From an uncultured Clostridia bacterium (GTDB lineage Bacteria > Bacillota > Clostridia > TANB77 > CAG-508): 42,872 bases of DNA. The translations under genes and the position numbers were made by a program. Numbering within the stretch: position 1 is the stretch's first letter; every line of letters starts with the position of its first letter. The notes below the pieces were generated by a model, which was given only the letters and a program-made list of their open reading frames with translations, was not told where the DNA came from and searched no databases. The stretch lies in assembly GCA_944390295.1 (NCBI GenBank), contig CALXPV010000005.1:1-42872 (forward strand), written 5' to 3'. This document shows, piece by piece, positions 24,101-33,335 of the stretch.

Positions 24101-25139
24101 TCTCTCCTATATCTTTAAAAATACTTTTTATATAATCTAAATTCAAGTTATAATTCACATTTAAATCATTTATCATAGTATTTGTATAATCTTTATTAAC
24201 ATCTAATACAGTGGCATATGCTATATGTTTTTCTAAAACTATAACACTATCTATTTTCTTTTCTTTTATTAATGTATAATCTTGCAAAAATTTCTTATAT
24301 TTATCCCATCTTTTCATTTCTTTTGCACCTGCATTTGTATATATTCCAGATGTATATTCACCTTCTCTTAAGAATTTTGATATAGTTATTATAATAGGTT
24401 CTAAAAATGCTAATTCCATTGCAGTAAAAAATATTAAAATCATAAAGTTAACGCCTTCATCCAACTGAATTTCCGGATTTATTTCACTTATTATTGCAAG
24501 ACTTATAATTATTATAAAATATAACATCAAAAAAATTGTATATAAGCTTATTTTAGTAGTTTTTAGAAATTTATATTTATTAAACTCTTCTAATACAATT
24601 TTTTTCCACTTACTATAATTAATTTTCTCTTTTTTTACAATTTTATCATATAAATATTTCTCATCTTCTGGAAGAAGATTTATATTTTTATTAGTTCCTA
24701 TTTCCAATGAATAGTTTTTTTCCCTTTCTTGTTTTATGTTTAAATATTTTTTTGCACACAAGTCTAAAATACATGCTGTAATATCTTTATCTTTTTCTAT
24801 CTTTTGATTTTGAAGATATGATAAGATTGCAGGACTATATTCTACATCAATATCTCTTATATATATTCCTTTATCCTTAGATATTCTAGATTTAAACTTG
24901 TTATATATTTCTGTTCCTAGTCTAAGAATAATATACCCTAATATCACTACTGCTATTAATATTATACTTCCAATATCCTTATAAATTGCATTTACAATAA
25001 CAAGAGGTATTGCAGTAAATGGCAAACATATTATTGATGTTAATAATGGTACATATTTTTCTAGATTCTTTACTTTAAATAAAAGTATTATCCCAATTAT
25101 TCCTACAACAAATACCCATATTATAATAAAAATCATCAT
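24090..25139 (-). CDS. DUF2207-like membrane protein lacking the usual N-terminal ectodomain
   Basis: 349 residues with hydrophobic segments at about 2-20, 32-53, 57-80, 195-220 and 228-250. The C-terminal KEMKRWDKYKKFLQDYTLIKEKKIDSVIVLEKHIAYATVLDVNKDY closely follows the end of DUF2207 proteins, where a conserved W-D-x-Y-K-x-F-L precedes a helix ending in YATAL/YATVL. The extracellular immunoglobulin-like N-terminal part typical of DUF2207 is absent, so this is a short form. The start is one of two adjacent ATGs with GGAG upstream. Function unknown; it is coupled to the DUF1294 gene. Confidence 0.75.
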   Translation of the reverse strand: MMIFIIIWVFVVGIIGIILLFKVKNLEKYVPLLTSIICLPFTAIPLVIVNAIYKDIGSIILIAVVILGYIILRLGTEIYNKFKSRISKDKGIYIRDIDVEYSPAILSYLQNQKIEKDKDITACILDLCAKKYLNIKQEREKNYSLEIGTNKNINLLPEDEKYLYDKIVKKEKINYSKWKKIVLEEFNKYKFLKTTKISLYTIFLMLYFIIIISLAIISEINPEIQLDEGVNFMILIFFTAMELAFLEPIIITISKFLREGEYTSGIYTNAGAKEMKRWDKYKKFLQDYTLIKEKKIDSVIVLEKHIAYATVLDVNKDYTNTMINDLNVNYNLNLDYIKSIFKDIGENDD

Positions 25140-25193
25140 TATTAATCTCCATATTTTATTATTTCAGATGAACTTTTGGATTCATATTAAGAC

Positions 25194-25234
25194 AATTTTT
25201 GAACTTTAGGGATAATCCTTAAAGTTCAAAAATT
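25194..25234 (-). terminator. Terminator after polC
   Basis: AATTTTTGAACTTTAGGGA pairs with TCCTTAAAGTTCAAAAATT around a 3-base loop, a stem of about 19 bp immediately after the polC stop codon. It ends the pyrH-to-polC transcript. Confidence 0.75.
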
Positions 25235-26098
25235 TTATGCAAATAAGCTCATTTGGTTACTTTCAGTCATTCCTTTTAAACATCCTGCATTTCTTAAAAG
25301 TTCTATTACAGAACTTCCTGCCTTTGCTCTCATTCTAATGTCATCTACACACATAAATGGTTCTTCTTCTCTTGCTTTAACTATACTTTCAGCAGCAACA
25401 GTTCCAAGTCCTGGAATACTATTTAATGGTGGTCTTATGCCATCCTCTTCTGCTATAAACTTTGTACTATGAGATTTGTACAAATCCATTGGTAAGAAAT
25501 CAATACCTCTTTCATACATCTCTAGTACTAGTTCAAGTATTGCATACATGTTTTTATCTTTAGTAGTTGCGCTATTTCCTGCTAAATCTATTTCTTTCAT
25601 TTTATTTAATACTTTTTCTTTTCCATGGCACATTATGTCACTATCAAACTCATCTGCTCTTATTGTATAATATGCAGTATAATATGCCTTTGGCTCGTGA
25701 ACTTTGAACCATGCTATTCTAAATGCGTTTGTAACATAAGCTGCAGCATGTGCTTTTGGGAACATATATTTTATTTTTTCACAAGATTTTATATACCACT
25801 CTGGAACATCATGTTCCTTCATTAATTCTTTATATTGATCCCATTTAGGCTCTTTTCCTTTTGCTACCTTTCCTTTACGAACTGATTCCATTATTTTAAA
25901 TGAATCATTTGGTGGTAATCCCTTTTTGATTAAATATATCATTATATCATCACGACAACATATTGCTTGTGATAATGTAACTGTTCCTTCATCTATTAAT
26001 GTTTGTGCATTTCCAAGCCATACGTCTGTACCATGTGATAATCCTGATATACGAATTAATTCATCAAATCTTTTTGGTTTAGTATCAACTAACATTCC
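25235..26098 (-). CDS. polC: DNA polymerase III PolC, C-terminal part (after +1 frameshift)
   Basis: The last 287 residues of PolC in the shifted frame. They read (G)MLVDTKPKRFDELIRISGLSHGTDVWLGNAQTLI, then the fingers/beta-binding region, and end in the beta-clamp binding peptide QMSLF near the C-terminus. An in-frame ATG exists at 26095, but no ribosome site precedes it and the protein would lack the active site, so independent initiation is unlikely to give a useful product. The frame joins the upstream part by omitting C26099. The rest of the sequence is well conserved, with no further stops. Confidence 0.92.
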   Translation of the reverse strand, partial: GMLVDTKPKRFDELIRISGLSHGTDVWLGNAQTLIDEGTVTLSQAICCRDDIMIYLIKKGLPPNDSFKIMESVRKGKVAKGKEPKWDQYKELMKEHDVPEWYIKSCEKIKYMFPKAHAAAYVTNAFRIAWFKVHEPKAYYTAYYTIRADEFDSDIMCHGKEKVLNKMKEIDLAGNSATTKDKNMYAILELVLEMYERGIDFLPMDLYKSHSTKFIAEEDGIRPPLNSIPGLGTVAAESIVKAREEEPFMCVDDIRMRAKAGSSVIELLRNAGCLKGMTESNQMSLFA

Positions 26099-29000
26099 GT
26101 CTTACGAATTTTGTACCAAACTCTGGAATTCCATAGCTTCCTACTTGTGAATGTATTTGCTCTGGTGTTACTCCTAAAGCATCTGTTGAACTAAAAATTG
26201 ACATTGTTTCTTTATCATCTAACGGAACTTTTGTTGGATCTATTCCTGTAATATCAAACAACATTCTTATCATTGTAGGATCATCATGTCCTAGTATATC
26301 TAGTTTCAACAAGTTTTGATCTATTGAGTGATAATCAAAATGTGTTGTTATAATATCAGAATTTGGATCATCAGCTGGATGTTGTACAGGTGTAAATTCA
26401 TATATTTCTCTTCCCTTAGGTACAACTATAATTCCTCCAGGGTGTTGTCCTGTTGTTCTTTTTATTCCTGTACAGCCTTGTGAAATTCTGGCAACTTCTG
26501 CATTTGTAACTGGTATATTTCTTTCTTCATAATATTTTTTTACATATCCAAACGCAGTTTTATCAGCAACTGTACCAACTGTTCCTGCTTTAAATGTTGT
26601 GCCTTTTCCAAATATTACTTCTGTATATCTATGTGCTTTTGCTTGATATTCACCAGAGAAGTTTAAGTCTATATCTGGCTCTTTATCTCCATTAAATCCT
26701 AAAAATGTTTCGAAAGGTATATCCATTCCGTCTTTAACAAGTTTAGTTCCACATTTTGGACAATCTTTATCTGGAAGGTCAAACCCATTTTCATATCCGT
26801 AATCAGTAAAATCTGAATATTTACAATTTGGACATCTATAGTGTGCTGGAAGTGAGTTAACCTCTGTTATACCTGTCATGTTAGCAACAAATGACGATCC
26901 AACAGAACCTCTTGAACCAACTATATATCCATCTTCGTTTGACTTCCAAACTAGTTTTTGTGCAATTATATACATAACAGAGAATCCATTTGTTATTATA
27001 GAGTTTAGCTCTTTGTCTAATCTTTCTTTAACCAAATCTGGTAGTGGATCACCATATAATTCGTGCGCTTTTGAATAAGCTATTTCTTTTATTGTTGTTT
27101 CACATCCTGGTATATGTGGAGGACATTTCTCTGGTGATATTGGGCTTATCCATTCACACATTTCGGAAACTTTATTTGTATTTGTTACAACTACTTCATA
27201 TGCTTTTTCTTTTCCTAGATATTCAAACTCATCAAGCATCTCTTCAGTTGTTCTTAAATATAAAGGTGCTTGCTCATCTGCATCATCATAGCCTTGTCCT
27301 GCTTGCAACATTCTTCTATAAATTTCATCAGATGGATCCATAAAATGAACATCACATGTTGCAACTACTAATTTATTTAATCTTTCTCCAATTTCAACAA
27401 TCTTTCTGTTAATGTTTCTTAATCCTTCTTTATCTGCTACAGTTCCATTTCTTATTAAGAAATCATTATTTCCTAATGGCTGAATTTCTAAATAATCATA
27501 GTCTTTTGCAATGTCTTCTATTTCTTCATCAGTTTTCCCCATTTCTATTGCTTGATATAACTCTCCTGCTTCACAAGCACTTCCTAATATTAAACCTTCT
27601 GAATATTTCTTATATATTGATTTTAATATTCTTGGTTTTTTATAGAAATAATCTAAATGTGAAATAGATACTAATTTATATAAGTTTTTAAGTCCTACAT
27701 AATTTGTTGCTAAAATTATTGCATGATATGTAGGTAGTTTTCTAAAGTCTGCTTCTCCAGCAATTTTTTTAGTGATATCATCTAATGTTTCTACACCTTT
27801 TTCTTTTAACATATCAAGCATTACATTTAATACTTTTACAGTTGTATCAACATCATCTAATGCTCTATGTGCTACTTCTACCTTTATTCCTAAGTTCTCT
27901 GCAATCTTACCTAACTTATATTTTTTATAGTCTGGGAATAAGTCTTTAGCTAGTCTTAAAGTATCTAAATATGTATTTTCTAAGCTTAACCCTAACTGAT
28001 TAGCATTATATTTTAAGAAACCAATATCAAAATCTGCATTATGTGCAACTAAAACTGAGTCACCAACAAATTCTATAATCTTTGGCATTACTTTATCTAT
28101 AGTTTCTGCATCTTTTACCATTTCATCTGTTATATTAGTAACCTCTACAACTCTTTGTGGAATAGGTTTTTCTGGATTTACAAAACAAGAAAATTCATCT
28201 ATTACCTCTCCATTTTTTACCTTCATTATTCCTACTTCTGTAATTTTTTCTGTTCTAAATGAAAAACCAGTTGTTTCTAAGTCTAGTACACAATAGGTTG
28301 TATCTATACTTTGTCCTTTTGAAAAAGATACTGGTGATACTGTATCTGGTGCAAGATATGCTTCTACACCATAAATAATTTTTATATCATGATTGTCAAA
28401 ACCTAATAATTTATGTGCTTCTGGAAATGCTTGTACAACACCATGATCTGTTATAGCAATTGATTTCATTCCCCATTTCATAGCTCTTTTTATTAAGTCT
28501 GTTGCAGAAGTCATTCCGTCCATTTGGCTCATCTTTGTGTGCATATGAAGTTCTACTCTTTTTTCTTCTGCATTATCCATTCTTACTTCTTTTTTAGGTG
28601 GTTCTATTTCTAGAATTGTATATGCCATAACAGTTTGTTCATGTGAGAACGAATCCATTTGTGCTGTTCCTGCAATTTTTATTGCTTTAGCATTTTTTAC
28701 TCTTCCCATAACTTTTTTAGCATTTTTCTTATCTAAAAATGCTTTACATGTTAATGTACTTGTTCCATCATATAAATCAAAACTATATAATACTCTTCCA
28801 GATTTTAGTTCTCTGTCTTCTGTATTTATAACCTCTCCTTCTAATGAAACTTTTTTGTCATCAACACCTAAATCTTTTATTTTTACTAATGGTTCATTTA
28901 TTGTTAATGAATTTCCTAAAATTAAAGGTGAGCTATTATCCTCTTCTGGCAATTCTGGAACTTCAGCATCTGTTTCTATAATAGAATTTGCAATAATTGT

Positions 29001-29990
29001 AACATCTCCAGCAAAGGTATCTAATCCTGCTTTTCCAATTATTTTTATAGCTTTTACTTTTTCTAATTTTTCCAATACAGTTGTAGATTCTTCCATAGTG
29101 CAAAAAGATTTACATGTCATAATTCCTGTTCCATCATAGATATCTAATATAATCATCTTTTTGCCAGATTTTGTATCTCTAGCATCTAATTCAGCAATTC
29201 TTCCTTCTATTGTTACTTTTCCAGAATTTGCATTAATATCTTTTATTTTTACATGATTTTCTTTAGCTTTAGAAGGTTTTCCAATTATATAATCTATATT
29301 ATTATTTTCTTCTATTTGAGGTACTGGTGGCATTTCTCCTAATTCTTCTGGAGGAATATCCATATCAGAAGGTGGTGGTGCATAATATTCTGGCGCTTCT
29401 TGCACACTTGCCTTCTCTTCTTCTAGTTTTTTAATTTCTTCTATTCTTTGTTTTATTAAGTCTTCTTCTAATTTTCTATTGTTCTCTTCTATTCTTGCAA
29501 TTTCTTCTTGACTTATTTGTTCTTCTAATTCTACTTTATAATCTCTTTCTAATAAGTTTTTTATTGTAACTTCTAGTTGTTTATCTGTTTTCCTTGTTCT
29601 TAAAAAGTCTGCACCTCTTATATGCATTTGTACATTAATTATATTACCCTTTACATTTATTGTACTTTTCATTAATAATATTGGTTTCATTAATGGATGC
29701 TTATGGGCCATATAACATATTAAATTTTTCCATTCCTCTTCTACTGTAGGAATTTTAGCATTTTCATCATAATGAAATTTCATTACGATATCTTTTATCA
29801 TAAATCTTTCCATTAAGTATTTTTCAAAATCCCACATGTTTTTTATTTGTACAAAAGCATTAGAATCTAGTTCTAATAACATTTTATTTGTTTTCTTATA
29901 TATTTGTATTTTTTTAATATAGCATTCCTGTATTTCGGTATTATTTTTATAATCGCTAAAAACTTCTTTAATTTGTTTTAACTTTTCCAA
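26085..29990 (-). CDS. polC: DNA polymerase III PolC, N-terminal and catalytic part (ends at a frameshift)
   Basis: The replicative polymerase of low-GC Gram-positives. In order it has an N-terminal domain (1-165), a charged and proline-rich linker (165-245), two OB folds (about 247-340 and 368-463) where one is usual, PHP (from ELHMHTKMS, 479), a DEDD proofreading exonuclease (CVLDLETTGFSF, 567 onward), a zinc ribbon (CPNC...CPKC), and palm aspartates in PDIDLNFSG (about 1105-1109) and LLKLDILGHDDP (Asp1231). A TTG start with AGGAGAG upstream is likely. After GIPEFGTKFVR the frame hits CGG and stops four codons later. With the downstream part the protein is 1584 residues, longer than the usual roughly 1440 because of the extra OB fold and linker. 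It lies at the end of the pyrH-cdsA-rseP operon. Confidence 0.96.
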   Translation of the reverse strand: MEKLKQIKEVFSDYKNNTEIQECYIKKIQIYKKTNKMLLELDSNAFVQIKNMWDFEKYLMERFMIKDIVMKFHYDENAKIPTVEEEWKNLICYMAHKHPLMKPILLMKSTINVKGNIINVQMHIRGADFLRTRKTDKQLEVTIKNLLERDYKVELEEQISQEEIARIEENNRKLEEDLIKQRIEEIKKLEEEKASVQEAPEYYAPPPSDMDIPPEELGEMPPVPQIEENNNIDYIIGKPSKAKENHVKIKDINANSGKVTIEGRIAELDARDTKSGKKMIILDIYDGTGIMTCKSFCTMEESTTVLEKLEKVKAIKIIGKAGLDTFAGDVTIIANSIIETDAEVPELPEEDNSSPLILGNSLTINEPLVKIKDLGVDDKKVSLEGEVINTEDRELKSGRVLYSFDLYDGTSTLTCKAFLDKKNAKKVMGRVKNAKAIKIAGTAQMDSFSHEQTVMAYTILEIEPPKKEVRMDNAEEKRVELHMHTKMSQMDGMTSATDLIKRAMKWGMKSIAITDHGVVQAFPEAHKLLGFDNHDIKIIYGVEAYLAPDTVSPVSFSKGQSIDTTYCVLDLETTGFSFRTEKITEVGIMKVKNGEVIDEFSCFVNPEKPIPQRVVEVTNITDEMVKDAETIDKVMPKIIEFVGDSVLVAHNADFDIGFLKYNANQLGLSLENTYLDTLRLAKDLFPDYKKYKLGKIAENLGIKVEVAHRALDDVDTTVKVLNVMLDMLKEKGVETLDDITKKIAGEADFRKLPTYHAIILATNYVGLKNLYKLVSISHLDYFYKKPRILKSIYKKYSEGLILGSACEAGELYQAIEMGKTDEEIEDIAKDYDYLEIQPLGNNDFLIRNGTVADKEGLRNINRKIVEIGERLNKLVVATCDVHFMDPSDEIYRRMLQAGQGYDDADEQAPLYLRTTEEMLDEFEYLGKEKAYEVVVTNTNKVSEMCEWISPISPEKCPPHIPGCETTIKEIAYSKAHELYGDPLPDLVKERLDKELNSIITNGFSVMYIIAQKLVWKSNEDGYIVGSRGSVGSSFVANMTGITEVNSLPAHYRCPNCKYSDFTDYGYENGFDLPDKDCPKCGTKLVKDGMDIPFETFLGFNGDKEPDIDLNFSGEYQAKAHRYTEVIFGKGTTFKAGTVGTVADKTAFGYVKKYYEERNIPVTNAEVARISQGCTGIKRTTGQHPGGIIVVPKGREIYEFTPVQHPADDPNSDIITTHFDYHSIDQNLLKLDILGHDDPTMIRMLFDITGIDPTKVPLDDKETMSIFSSTDALGVTPEQIHSQVGSYGIPEFGTKFVRRNVS
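26094..26105 (-). other. Putative +1 recoding site GTA-AGA-CGG-AAT in polC
   Basis: On the minus strand the zero frame reads GTA AGA CGG AAT GTT AGT TGA. Omitting the C (26099) gives AGA GGA ATG TTA GTT GAT, the expected FVR-x-MLVDTKP of PolC. The context TAANACGG is shared with the tsaE site. Confidence 0.55.
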
Positions 29991-30002
29991 AATTGGTCTC
30001 TC

Positions 30003-30485
30003 CTATTGTTCTTCTTTTTCTCCTAAAATTTCAAGAATTTTTTCATACACAAACTTTACATCTCTTACTTCATTCATAACTATTAATCTTTTAGAAAGCT
30101 TTTCATTTTTAGTATGAAGTGTTATTGTTCCTATTTTAAATATTGATTGACTAAAAGTTTGACCATAATTTATTTGTGTAATATCTGTATATAATACTTT
30201 TTCTAAGTCATCATTATTTATTTTTTTATTATATTCTAATCTATCTTCATAAAAGTTATATATGCTTTCTCTGGCTTTGCGTTTATTATATATCGTAACT
30301 ATTATCAAATATATTATATATATTACTAAAATTAGTACTCCATATTCAACAAGCTCTTGCTGTGCTATTAATGCAATTAATATAAATACTATAATTACAA
30401 ATGTTGCTGCATGTTTATTTAAGAAGTTGTATATTACATTATATTTTGGTTTTATTGTTAATAATGGTTTATCCTTCTCTTTCAT
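30003..30485 (-). CDS. Small membrane protein with PH-like domain
   Basis: 160 residues. Two adjacent hydrophobic helices (about 25-40 and 47-63) are followed by a beta-rich part (RESIYNFYEDRLEYNKKINNDDLEKVLYTDITQINYGQTFSQSIFKIGTITLHTKN) like bacterial PH (YcxB/bPH) domains. The ATG has AGAGGT upstream. It is inserted between rseP and polC, 24 bp after rseP and 12 bp before polC, so it belongs to that transcript. Function unknown. It resembles in plan the larger 346-residue membrane protein at 17951. Confidence 0.75.
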   Translation of the reverse strand: MKEKDKPLLTIKPKYNVIYNFLNKHAATFVIIVFILIALIAQQELVEYGVLILVIYIIYLIIVTIYNKRKARESIYNFYEDRLEYNKKINNDDLEKVLYTDITQINYGQTFSQSIFKIGTITLHTKNEKLSKRLIVMNEVRDVKFVYEKILEILGEKEEQ

Positions 30486-30509
30486 ATCTTTTACCTCTTT
30501 TACTATATT

Positions 30510-31778
30510 TTAAAATATTCTTAATATATCTTTATATGATATAAAAATTGTCAACAATATTAGTATAAAAAATCCTGCTAGCTGTATTCCAATTTCTATT
30601 TCTTCTTTCATTGGCTTTCTTCTTACTGCCTCTATTATTAAAATTAATAACTTTCCACCATCTAATGCTGGTATAGGTAATAAGTTTGTTATTCCTAAAG
30701 ATATTGATACTAATGCAAGTAAATACATAAAATCTACAAAACCTGTAGTTTGTGATACCATATTAGATATTCCAATTGGACCTGTCATTTGATCTAAACC
30801 AACTTTACCTGTAAATAGCATTTTTATGTTTTCAAAAATTGAACCTAAAAAGTTTCCTGTTTCAAAAAACGCATAATATACATTATTAGCAAAATTATTT
30901 TCTGCCATTTTAAAGTTTATTCCTAAATAATAAACAGGAATGGTGTCAATTGTTAAATCTAGCGAGATTATATCTCCATCTCTATCTATTTCTACATTAG
31001 CTTTTTCTGTTGTTGTATTTTGTATTTGACTTACCAATTTTTGTACATCACCAGTAACATCTACACCATTTATCTTTTTTATAATATCATTTGCTTTTAA
31101 TCCATCTTTTTCAGCATTGCTTCCTTTTTCTATTTGTATTACTTGAGTTGCTTTTTCTCCTGTTTGCACTTGTGATACATATATTCCTGTACTTTTAGTC
31201 TGCTTTTCTGTAGGTTTTAGTTTAATTTCTTTTTCTTCATTATTTCTATCAATTAAAAGTGTTAATTCTTCTCCATTAGATTCTTGTAATATTTGGTCTA
31301 TATCTGATTTTAGTCTAATTTTCTTTCCATTTATTTCTTTTATTTCATCTCCGGATTGTATATTTACTTCGCTTGCTACATATCCTTCATTTGTTGAATC
31401 TACTATTGTTGAAACATTATTTCCTGTCGCAGAAATAATAATAAAATACACTAAAATACCAAAAACAATATTAACTATTGCACCAGCTGCAACAATTCCC
31501 ATTCTTTTTGGTATACTAGCATTATTAAAAGATCTTTCACTTTCTGATCTTTGTTCTTCGCCTTCCATTCTTACAAACCCACCAAGTGGGATTAATCTTA
31601 ATTCATATTTAGTTTCTTTCCCTTGCTTAGTAAATATCTTTGGGCCAAATCCTATTGCAAATTCTTCAACTTTTACTTTAAATAATTTGGCAATTAAAAA
31701 ATGGCCTGCTTCGTGAATTAAAATTAAAAATCCTAATAAAAATATTATTTTAACTGCACTTACTAAAAAAACTATCAA
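30510..31778 (-). CDS. rseP: Site-2 zinc metalloprotease RseP/RasP
   Basis: An intramembrane protease that cuts anti-sigma factors and other membrane-anchored substrates. It is 422 residues. Zinc ligands HEAGH (22-26) lie in the first membrane helix. A PDZ-like part (SNAEKDGLKANDIIKKINGVDV) is preceded by a second PDZ-like stretch (EVNIQSGDEIKEINGKKI). The third ligand region NLLPIPALDGGKLL lies in a later helix. The likely start is TTG with AGGAGG 6 nt upstream. It follows cdsA by 18 bp in the conserved uppS-cdsA-rseP order. Confidence 0.95.
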   Translation of the reverse strand: MIVFLVSAVKIIFLLGFLILIHEAGHFLIAKLFKVKVEEFAIGFGPKIFTKQGKETKYELRLIPLGGFVRMEGEEQRSESERSFNNASIPKRMGIVAAGAIVNIVFGILVYFIIISATGNNVSTIVDSTNEGYVASEVNIQSGDEIKEINGKKIRLKSDIDQILQESNGEELTLLIDRNNEEKEIKLKPTEKQTKSTGIYVSQVQTGEKATQVIQIEKGSNAEKDGLKANDIIKKINGVDVTGDVQKLVSQIQNTTTEKANVEIDRDGDIISLDLTIDTIPVYYLGINFKMAENNFANNVYYAFFETGNFLGSIFENIKMLFTGKVGLDQMTGPIGISNMVSQTTGFVDFMYLLALVSISLGITNLLPIPALDGGKLLILIIEAVRRKPMKEEIEIGIQLAGFFILILLTIFISYKDILRIF

Positions 31779-31796
31779 AAAATACCTCCTAAATAA

Positions 31797-32606
31797 TTAA
31801 AGTAGTATTAATAAAAAATATGCAAATGGAGAAATAAATATTATACTATCTATTCTATCTAACATTCCTCCATGTCCTGGTATTAAATTACTATAATCTT
31901 TTATTCCAACAAATCTTTTTATAGCTGATGCAGAAAAATCTCCAACTTGACTTAGTACACTTAATATGATTCCTTTTAAAAGAATTGCTATGTAATTTAT
32001 ATGCATTCCAAAATAATTATTTATAACAAATGTATAAATTAATACACATACTACTGCACCTACAGTTCCGCCAACACATCCTTCTATTGTTTTGTGTGGA
32101 CTTATTTTACTAAATTCATGTTTTCCAATTAATCTGCCAAAAGTAAATGCAAATATATCAGTTCCCCATGATGCTATTAGTACATACCAAATAAGGAAAT
32201 GTCCATCATTTTCTCCTCTTATAATTGGGAAAAATGCAAGGAAAAATACTATATAAAATATTCCAAATAATGTAACTGATGCATCTACTATATTATATTT
32301 ACCTTTAGAAATTAGTATCTGCGAAAAACTAAATAATATAATTAATGAAATTGCGGCTATTATTATAAGTTTAAAATATTCATTTGGCACAATATGAATA
32401 AATGCAATTAATATACATGATAGATATCCAATCCATGTTAATGGCTTTGCTTTATTAGTGCTCTTGAAAGCATGTGAATATTCATGAAAACTCATAGCTG
32501 CTATTACTGCAAATGCTAAATCTATTAATATTTGGTTTCCAAAAATTAATATAATAATTACTATAGGAAGTCCAATTACTCCAGTCATCACTCTTTTTAT
32601 ATCCAT
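31797..32606 (-). CDS. cdsA: Phosphatidate cytidylyltransferase
   Basis: Makes CDP-diacylglycerol from phosphatidate and CTP at the membrane. It is 269 residues with about seven membrane helices. The C-terminal signature VGDFSASAIKRFVGIKDYSNLIPGHGGMLDRIDSIIFISP is intact, as is WGTDIFAFTFGRLIGKHEFSKISPHKTIEG. It starts 4 bp after uppS. Confidence 0.96.
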   Translation of the reverse strand: MDIKRVMTGVIGLPIVIIILIFGNQILIDLAFAVIAAMSFHEYSHAFKSTNKAKPLTWIGYLSCILIAFIHIVPNEYFKLIIIAAISLIILFSFSQILISKGKYNIVDASVTLFGIFYIVFFLAFFPIIRGENDGHFLIWYVLIASWGTDIFAFTFGRLIGKHEFSKISPHKTIEGCVGGTVGAVVCVLIYTFVINNYFGMHINYIAILLKGIILSVLSQVGDFSASAIKRFVGIKDYSNLIPGHGGMLDRIDSIIFISPFAYFLLILL

Positions 32607-32610
32607 TTTA

Positions 32611-33324
32611 TTACTTCCCTCCGAATTTTCTATTTCTTCTTTGATATTCTAATATGGCACTATCTAAGTCTTCTTCTGTAAAATCTGGCCATAATTTATC
32701 TAAAAATACAAATTCGGAATATACTATTTGCCAAGGTAAAAAATTACTTGTACGTAGTTCTCCACTAGTTCTTATTACTAAATCCGGATCTGGTTCACCT
32801 TTAGTATATAAGTTATTTGATATTACTTCTTCTGTAATATCTTCTATTTCTAGATTTCCATCTTTTACTTCTTTAGCTATATTTTTTACTGCTGACACGA
32901 TTTCATTTCTTCCACCATAATTAAGTGCAATATTAAATGTTACTCCAGTATTGTTTTTTGTTCTTTCCATACAATTATTTATACTTTTTTGCATTCCTTC
33001 TGAAAGTACAGATATATCCCCCAATATTTTAACTCTTATGTTTTCAGTATCTGCTCTTTTACTGTAGTCATCTAAATAATTTTGAAGTAATGTCATCAAT
33101 GCTCCTACTTCATCTTCTGTTCTTTTCCAATTTTCTGTTGAAAAAGCATATACTGTTATATATCCTAATCCAATTTTATTAGCATATCTCACTATTTTTT
33201 CTAATGTCTTAGCACCTTCTTTATGCCCAGCTTTTCCTGGCATACCCTTTGCTTTAGCCCATCTTCTATTTCCATCCATAATAATTGCAATATGTTTTGG
33301 AAAATTTTCTTTATCTAATTCCAT
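32611..33324 (-). CDS. uppS: Undecaprenyl diphosphate synthase (isoprenyl transferase)
   Basis: A cis-prenyltransferase that elongates farnesyl diphosphate to undecaprenyl diphosphate, the cell-wall lipid carrier precursor. It is 237 residues. HIAIIMDGNRRWAKAKGM carries the catalytic Asp, AFSTENWKR follows, and the C-terminal DLVIRTSGELRTSNFLPWQ is complete. The ATG has AAAGGAG upstream. It follows frr by 11 bp. Confidence 0.97.
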   Translation of the reverse strand: MELDKENFPKHIAIIMDGNRRWAKAKGMPGKAGHKEGAKTLEKIVRYANKIGLGYITVYAFSTENWKRTEDEVGALMTLLQNYLDDYSKRADTENIRVKILGDISVLSEGMQKSINNCMERTKNNTGVTFNIALNYGGRNEIVSAVKNIAKEVKDGNLEIEDITEEVISNNLYTKGEPDPDLVIRTSGELRTSNFLPWQIVYSEFVFLDKLWPDFTEEDLDSAILEYQRRNRKFGGK

Positions 33325-33335
33325 AATATTCTCCT

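Noticed and set aside
25235-26095. PolC C-terminal part as an independent gene starting at the ATG at 26095
   Set aside because: There is no ribosome site before that ATG, the start falls in the middle of a conserved block, and the product would have no active site.
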